NCBI GenBank assembly: GCA_017543165.1
Contig: JAFYGL010000199.1
Coordinates: forward strand, 1 to 11,049
Reading direction: 5' to 3'
Length of the DNA stretch: 11,049 nucleotides
Source of the DNA: Victivallales bacterium
GTDB taxonomy: Bacteria; Verrucomicrobiota; Lentisphaeria; Oligosphaerales; Oligosphaeraceae
Both the position numbers and the translations under genes were made by a program. The notes under the pieces are model-generated. The model searched no databases. It was not told where the DNA came from and was given only the letters and a program-made list of their open reading frames with translations. Each line of letters begins with the position of its first letter. Positions within the stretch are counted from its first letter, which is position 1. Shown here one piece after another: positions 7,411 through 11,049 of this stretch.

Positions 7411-7875
7411 CTATGCTTCCTTCTCGTTCAACGGTATCACCAGCACGGGGCAATTTGCCCTGCGCACCACCTTCTCCGCAACTGTGCCGAACAGCAGGGA
7501 TTCCAATGCGCCCCTGCCCTGGCGGCCCATTATTATAACATCCACATTCTCCTCCTGCGCGAAACGTGAGATCTCCACACTGGCATTGCCGATGCGGAAG
7601 ACTGGCGTGAACTTGACGCCTTCAGGAACCTGCACGGCGTATTCCTCCGCCACGCGCTTGTCAAACGCCTTCTTCGCCATGTCGTCCACATCCTCGCCTA
7701 CATTGTAGATGTAGGGCTTCCAGTACTGTGCGTCAGGTGCTGGTATCACATGAAGCAATATTAGTTCTGCACCGGGGCGATGCGTCACCGCATCCAACGC
7801 ATCGTCAAAGGCAACCTTGGCGTTCTTGGAAAAGTCGGTGCAACACAAAATCTTCTTTACTTCTCTAGTCAGCAT
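7411..7875 (-). CDS. Universal stress protein, UspA family, ATP-binding type
   Basis: A 154-residue cytoplasmic Usp domain. The N-terminal strand KKILCCTDFSKNAKVAF (about 7-23) is typical. The nucleotide-binding signature G-2X-G-9X-G-T is intact (G117, G120, G130, T131 in IIMGRQGRGALESLLFGT), so it probably binds ATP like MJ0577-type Usps. It ends with the usual NCPVLVIPL strand. The open frame runs on upstream through the GC-rich repeat, but the start at 7875 is set by a strong AAGGAGG site and by where homology should begin. It is the first gene of the six-gene run that continues through ACP, mreC, mreD, the kinase and the hydrolase. A TACAAT hexamer upstream could be a -10 box, but I see no matching -35. 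Confidence 0.93.
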   Translation of the reverse strand: MLTREVKKILCCTDFSKNAKVAFDDALDAVTHRPGAELILLHVIPAPDAQYWKPYIYNVGEDVDDMAKKAFDKRVAEEYAVQVPEGVKFTPVFRIGNASVEISRFAQEENVDVIIMGRQGRGALESLLFGTVAEKVVRRANCPVLVIPLNEKEA

Positions 7876-7882
7876 CTTGGAG

Positions 7883-7889
7883 CCTCCTT
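7883..7889 (-). promoter_or_regulatory. Strong ribosome binding site for the universal stress protein
   Basis: AAGGAGG on the minus strand lies 7 nt before the ATG at 7875. It decides this start against longer versions that would translate the repeat array upstream. Confidence 0.85.
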
Positions 7890-7919
7890 CTGTTTTGGGT
7901 TTAAATTGTATCGCATTGC

Positions 7920-8058
7920 GGCGGCAGCCCCCGCCGCCACCAGCCGCAGGGGGGGCGGGGGGCGGCAGCCCTCGCCGCCACCAGCCGCAGGGGGTTCGGG
8001 GGGGCGGCAGCAGCAGCAGCCACCAGCCGCAGGGGGTTCGGGGGGCGGCAGCCCCCCG
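7920..8058. repeat. GC-rich tandem repeat, about 3.4 copies of a 41/42-bp unit
   Basis: Units begin with GGCGGCAG at about 7920, 7961, 8003 and 8044 (periods 41, 42, 41). The shared body reads CACCAGCCGCAGGGGG and is followed by a G-run, with TTCG inserted in units 2 and 3. The last unit is cut short. Units 1 and 2 contain a GGCGGC/GCCGCC hairpin with a 7-nt loop. Unit 3 swaps that segment for a CAG run. The array fills most of the gap between dctM and the stress-protein gene. The + strand is rich in G-runs and could fold into a G-quadruplex. Copy number may vary between strains. Confidence 0.9.
8039..8058 (-). terminator. GC hairpin just after dctM, possible end of the TRAP operon
   Basis: Perfect 8-bp arms CGGGGGGC and GCCCCCCG flank a 4-nt loop, 11 nt past the dctM stop. 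No T-tract follows on the minus strand, so this is at best a pausing, attenuating or mRNA-end-protecting structure. It coincides with the truncated last unit of the tandem repeat. Confidence 0.4.
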
Positions 8059-8069
8059 TCGGTCGTAAA

Positions 8070-9383
8070 TCAATCATACAGCCAATGCGGCAATGCCAAT
8101 GCCAGGTTCGGGAACAGCATCAGCAATATCGCCGCAATGATTATTATGCCTGCAAAGGGCAAGGCCCTGCGGAATATGGTCTGCATGGGCACTTCTCGTT
8201 CAATGCCGCTGACGACATACACATTGACGCCCACTGGCGGAGTTATCACGCCCAGCTGCACTATGACAACCACCATGGTGCCAAACCACACGGGGTCGTA
8301 GCCCAATGCGCGGATGACTGGCAGGAATATGGGCATGGTCAGCATCACCAGAGCCAGGGCATCCACAAAGCAGCCCGCTATCATGAAGAACACAAGGATG
8401 ACGGACATCTTGACCCAGGCAGGAACTGGCATTATGGAAAGATTGCCAGCCAAATCCGATGTAATGCCCGTGAGTGCCAGGAATCTGCCGAATATGAGCG
8501 CGCCTGTCACAATCACCAGCACCATGCAGGATGTACGGATGGTCTCCTCCAATGCCTTCCACAGTTTCTTCCAGGTCATGCTCCTGCGGCAAACCGCAAT
8601 CAGCAGGCTGCCGAATGCGCCGATGGCAGCGGCCTCGGTGGGAGTGAACCAGCCCCAGAAAAGCATACCGCCCATCACCAGAATGAACAACGCCACCACG
8701 TCAAGCACGTTCAGGATGGACATGAAACGCTGGCGCCATGTAATCTCCTTGTTGGCAGGTCCAAGTTCAGGATGGGCTATGCACAGGTAGGTTATGTAGG
8801 CAAAGAACATGGCGATGATGATAAGGCAAGGAATGACGCCCGCCGCAAACAGCCGCGCAGGAGAATTCTCCGTCATGATGGCGTAAACGATGAACACCAC
8901 GCTGGGCGGTATCATGATGCCCAGGCTGCTGCCCGCCGCCACAATGCCGCATCCCACGTCCAGGCTGTACTTGTACTTGCGCATTTCTGGCATCGCCACT
9001 GCGGTCATTGTCGCCGCGCTGGCAGGTCCCGAGCCGCAAATCGAGCAAAAGCCTGCACAGGCGCCCATGGCCGCCAGGCCAAGCCCGCCTGGAAAACGCC
9101 CCAGCCAGCAGTACGCCGCATGGAAAAGGCGGCTGCTTATGCCCGCATGGAACGCAATCTGCCCCATGAAGATGAACAGGGGTATAACGCTCAAATCGTA
9201 CTTGGAGAAGTTGTCGTAGGTCACGCTTACCACCAGGTGGTAAGCCGCCTCTGGATTGCCTGCCGCCAGGGCAAAGCCAAATGCGCCAATCAGAGCCAGC
9301 GCAAAGCCAACTGGAACGCTGGCGATCAACAAAAGCAGCAATATGACACAACCCAATACGCCTATGGTAATCAAAGAGCTCAT
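8070..9383 (-). CDS. dctM: TRAP transporter large permease DctM
   Basis: The 437-residue large membrane subunit of a tripartite ATP-independent periplasmic transporter, the ion-coupled translocation channel. It has about a dozen hydrophobic helices and family-typical segments: FPGGLGLAAMGACAGFCSICGSGPAS, IVAAGSSLGIMIPPSVVFIVYA, FTPTEAAAIGAFGSLL, GCFVDALALVMLTMPIF and GVITPPVGVNVYVVSG. Length is normal for a separate DctM, not fused to DctQ. Its ATG at 9383 overlaps the dctQ stop as ATGA, with AAGGAG 11 nt upstream. This indicates translational coupling. Substrate cannot be read from this subunit. Confidence 0.96.
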   Translation of the reverse strand: MSSLITIGVLGCVILLLLLIASVPVGFALALIGAFGFALAAGNPEAAYHLVVSVTYDNFSKYDLSVIPLFIFMGQIAFHAGISSRLFHAAYCWLGRFPGGLGLAAMGACAGFCSICGSGPASAATMTAVAMPEMRKYKYSLDVGCGIVAAGSSLGIMIPPSVVFIVYAIMTENSPARLFAAGVIPCLIIIAMFFAYITYLCIAHPELGPANKEITWRQRFMSILNVLDVVALFILVMGGMLFWGWFTPTEAAAIGAFGSLLIAVCRRSMTWKKLWKALEETIRTSCMVLVIVTGALIFGRFLALTGITSDLAGNLSIMPVPAWVKMSVILVFFMIAGCFVDALALVMLTMPIFLPVIRALGYDPVWFGTMVVVIVQLGVITPPVGVNVYVVSGIEREVPMQTIFRRALPFAGIIIIAAILLMLFPNLALALPHWLYD

Positions 9384-9868
9384 GGCTTCATCATCTCCTT
9401 CCCCGGATGGGTCAAATTGTAAATCTTAACCAGTGACACTACGGCAAAGGAAAACGCCATCAGCCACAGCACCCAGAACAAGGGAATCTGCAAGGTCAAT
9501 GTCACACTGTGCCGTTTGAGCAATGTGCCGCCGTAAATCAGGCTGCGCCAGCTCATTATTGCATACAGCACAATCACTGCAATGCGCCACAAACTGTCAA
9601 TCACAATCTTCACCACGCCAGGCAGCCGCTGGAAGAAGAACTCCACCGCCACATGCCCCTTGACCGCCGTGGTATAGGGCAATGCGCATACCGCGCTGAC
9701 ACAGGCAGCCACCTGCACCATGTCCACCGCGCCTGGCACGGGGAAGCCAAAACGGCGGAATATCGCGTCGCATACGGTTATGCCCATCATCGCGAGCACA
9801 CCCAATCCCGCCAACGCCATGAGTACCTTCACCAGGAAGGACACCACTGTCTTGTAAATCTGCCACAT
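9380..9868 (-). CDS. dctQ: TRAP transporter small permease DctQ
   Basis: A 162-residue small membrane subunit that partners DctM. Four hydrophobic segments lie near residues 10-32, 50-68, 93-108 and 125-148. The family-typical DAIFRRFG after helix 1 and KGHVAVEFFFQRLP after helix 2 are visible. The ATG at 9868 follows the dctP stop by 3 nt and has GGAAGGAG upstream. The end overlaps dctM by 4 nt. The order P-Q-M is a standard TRAP arrangement. Confidence 0.93.
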   Translation of the reverse strand: MWQIYKTVVSFLVKVLMALAGLGVLAMMGITVCDAIFRRFGFPVPGAVDMVQVAACVSAVCALPYTTAVKGHVAVEFFFQRLPGVVKIVIDSLWRIAVIVLYAIMSWRSLIYGGTLLKRHSVTLTLQIPLFWVLWLMAFSFAVVSLVKIYNLTHPGKEMMKP

Positions 9869-9871
9869 ATC

Positions 9872-10906
9872 CTACTCCTTCCTCCCTGTCTTGTAAAATG
9901 CTATGCGCTCGCGGACAAAACTTACGGCCTCCTTACCAGGCAAGCCCTTCGCCACCGCGCCCTCGGCCCATTTGTCAAACATCGGCTCCAATGCGGCGGC
10001 CACCTTCTGGTTCTCCGCCTCGTCAATCACGGAATACTTCTTGTTGAGGGAATTCACGAATGCAAGACCCTCCGCATCAGCCTCGTCCCATGCCTTGCCG
10101 TGCTTGGGAATCCACTCCTTGTTGATCTGCTCGATTATCGCCTGTATGTCAGGCGGCAGTTTCGCCCAGCTCTTCTTGTTCATTGCAACGAACATGGTGG
10201 TGGTGTAGCCAATGGAAGGAATGCGCACCACTTCGTCAATGACCTCGCCCTGTTTCCAGCCCTTAAGTGTCTCGATGGGGCAGAGCGTCGCCTCAACAAC
10301 GCCCTTGCGCAGTGCCTCGAATGTCTCGCCCTGGGGAAGCCCCACCGCATTGCCGCCAAGCTGCTTTATGACCTGGGCGGTGATGCCAGTGCCGCGTATG
10401 CTGAGGTTCTTTATGTCGTCGCAATTTGTCACCTTGTGCCTCGTTGCCAGAACGCCAGGTCCATGCGCATGCAAATAGAGCATGTGCGTCTCGTTGAGTT
10501 CGGCAGGCTTGAAATGATTGAGGAAATCATTGGCGACAGCCGTCGCAGTGGCTCCGTCAGGATAGCCGAACGGAAAGTCCAGGCACTCAAGCAAGGGAAA
10601 CAGGCCTCGTGAATAGGAGAGGCAGCTCATCCCGATGTCGGAAACTCCATTCGCCACGCAGTCGTAGTTTTCTGCCGCGCCGCTCAACACGCCGCCAGGA
10701 AAGACTATCACCTTCACCCGTCCCTTCGTGCGCAGTTCAACCTCGTCCGCCCAGGACTGGGCCAATTTGCTCTGCACATGCACAGGCGGGAAGAACACGC
10801 TGTACGTCAAACGATATTCACAGCCTTCATTATGCCCGCAACTCGTTGCCAAACACAATGCAAAAACAGCCAAAACCGTACAAAATCTTAATATCCTTCT
10901 TTGCAT
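9872..10906 (-). CDS. dctP: TRAP transporter substrate-binding protein DctP, probable lipoprotein
   Basis: A 344-residue extracytoplasmic solute receptor that captures substrate and delivers it to DctQM. The N-terminus MQRRILRFCTVLAVFALCLATSC is an export signal ending in a lipobox-like LATSC with Cys23, so it may be a lipid-anchored form; the -3 residue is Ala rather than the usual Leu. The mature part shows family segments: VHVQSKLAQSWADEVELRTKGRVKVIVFPGG, IKNLSIRGTG (Arg171 is the likely carboxylate-binding arginine of the family) and LPQGETFEALRKGVVEAT. A carboxylate substrate is therefore expected, identity unknown. The ATG at 10906 has AAAGG about 9 nt upstream. It heads the three-gene operon, with its promoter presumably in or beyond the repeat-rich DNA upstream. 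Confidence 0.95.
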   Translation of the reverse strand: MQRRILRFCTVLAVFALCLATSCGHNEGCEYRLTYSVFFPPVHVQSKLAQSWADEVELRTKGRVKVIVFPGGVLSGAAENYDCVANGVSDIGMSCLSYSRGLFPLLECLDFPFGYPDGATATAVANDFLNHFKPAELNETHMLYLHAHGPGVLATRHKVTNCDDIKNLSIRGTGITAQVIKQLGGNAVGLPQGETFEALRKGVVEATLCPIETLKGWKQGEVIDEVVRIPSIGYTTTMFVAMNKKSWAKLPPDIQAIIEQINKEWIPKHGKAWDEADAEGLAFVNSLNKKYSVIDEAENQKVAAALEPMFDKWAEGAVAKGLPGKEAVSFVRERIAFYKTGRKE

Positions 10907-10924
10907 AAATATTCGCCTTTTTTT

Positions 10925-10964
10925 AGTTGTCAGTTGTCAGTGGTCAGTTGTCAGTGAACAGTGG
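10925..10964. repeat. Heptad tandem repeat (AGTTGTC-like) upstream of dctP
   Basis: Successive 7-bp units read AGTTGTC, AGTTGTC, AGTGGTC, AGTTGTC, AGTGAAC and a partial AGTGG, about 5.7 copies. On the minus strand each perfect unit gives CTGACAA, a -35-like hexamer repeated every 7 nt just before the dctP ribosome site. It resembles short tandemly repeated heptads known from some bacterial intergenic regions. Function is unknown. Confidence 0.9.
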
Positions 10965-10974
10965 AGTTCGCGGT

Positions 10975-11016
10975 GGCACGCTATCCCGCGCGGCCATTGG
11001 CCGCGCGTCAGGACGT
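10975..11016. repeat. Palindromic dispersed repeat, copy 2 (inverted relative to copy 1)
   Basis: This 42-bp stretch matches 6249-6290 in inverted orientation with three transition differences. The palindrome with arms CGCGCGGCCA and TGGCCGCGCG lies at 10987-11007. Weaker similarity (GCCATCC, then CTGGCAGGCAC) continues toward the window edge, so the element probably extends past 11049. It lies next to the heptad repeat in the dctP leader. Confidence 0.85.
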
Positions 11017-11049
11017 GTGACCGCCATCCGCGTCTGGCAGGCACAACAC

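Noticed and set aside
7920..8058. CRISPR array
   Set aside because: The units are contiguous without unique spacers and are very GC-rich, and no cas genes are present.
7876..8073. N-terminal extension of the universal stress protein through the tandem repeat (Pro/Gly/Trp-rich)
   Set aside because: Usp homology and a strong AAGGAGG site begin at 7875. The upstream frame is open only because the repeat is GC-rich and lacks stops.
8085..9422. A 445-codon open frame on the + strand opposite dctM and the dctQ end
   Set aside because: It is rich in His, Gln and Arg, has no recognisable domain, and lies opposite strongly conserved TRAP permease code. It is a codon-bias shadow.
9509..10612. A 367-codon open frame on the + strand opposite dctQ and dctP
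   Set aside because: Same reasoning: low-complexity composition and no motifs, opposite a clear DctP with signal peptide and family segments.
8070..10906. C4-dicarboxylate specificity for the TRAP transporter
   Set aside because: TRAP systems import many organic acids, and the receptor sequence alone does not tell which. Only a carboxylate in general is supported by Arg171.
10925..11016. Insertion sequence end or attachment site upstream of dctP
   Set aside because: I see no transposase or integrase, no paired terminal inverted repeats around a gene, and no target duplication.

Overview
The window is a compact bacterial chromosome segment of medium-high GC. Every convincing gene reads on the minus strand, so transcription runs from about position 10,906 down to 1. 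The mix suggests a Gram-negative member of the PVC group, perhaps a Lentisphaerota/Victivallales or Kiritimatiellota relative from an animal gut. It combines a secreted DUF4838 protein with a CBM9-like tail, a TRAP transporter, MreC/MreD, and an E. coli-type NADP isocitrate dehydrogenase. The placement is inferred from gene content, not shown.

Layout in transcription order. (1) 10,907-11,049 is a non-coding leader with a heptad tandem repeat and one copy of a palindromic dispersed repeat. (2) 9,872-10,906, 9,380-9,868 and 8,070-9,383 form a complete dctP-dctQ-dctM TRAP operon with 3-nt spacing and an ATGA overlap. (3) 7,876-8,069 is a 194-bp gap filled mostly by a GC-rich 41/42-bp tandem repeat. 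(4) 7,875 down to 2,721 is a six-gene run: universal stress protein, stand-alone acyl carrier protein, mreC, mreD, a seven-helix PAS hybrid-type sensor histidine kinase without receiver domain, and a beta-lactamase-fold serine hydrolase. Gaps are 2, -8, 124, 1 and 17 nt. The single large gap, between mreC and mreD, is occupied by the second copy of the palindromic repeat. A strong hairpin sits 1 nt past the last stop codon. (5) 412-2,634 is an exported 740-residue DUF4838/CBM9-like protein. (6) 1-355 is the 5' part of icd, which runs off the left edge.

How the genes may work together. The TRAP genes form a self-contained carboxylate-type importer. The six-gene run ties rod-shape/elongasome genes (without mreB) to an ACP, a stress protein, a membrane sensor kinase and a penicillin-binding-type hydrolase. 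This is consistent with an envelope growth or envelope-stress module. That module is the best candidate here for an undescribed system, but the functional link is inferred from tight co-transcription only.

A genome-scale signal also shows. By manual scan the palindromes GATC and CCGG occur only four times each in 11 kb, roughly ten-fold or more below composition-based expectation. This suggests long-term restriction pressure on the lineage. No gene-free stretch exceeds 300 bases, and I see no tRNA, rRNA, CRISPR array or transposase.
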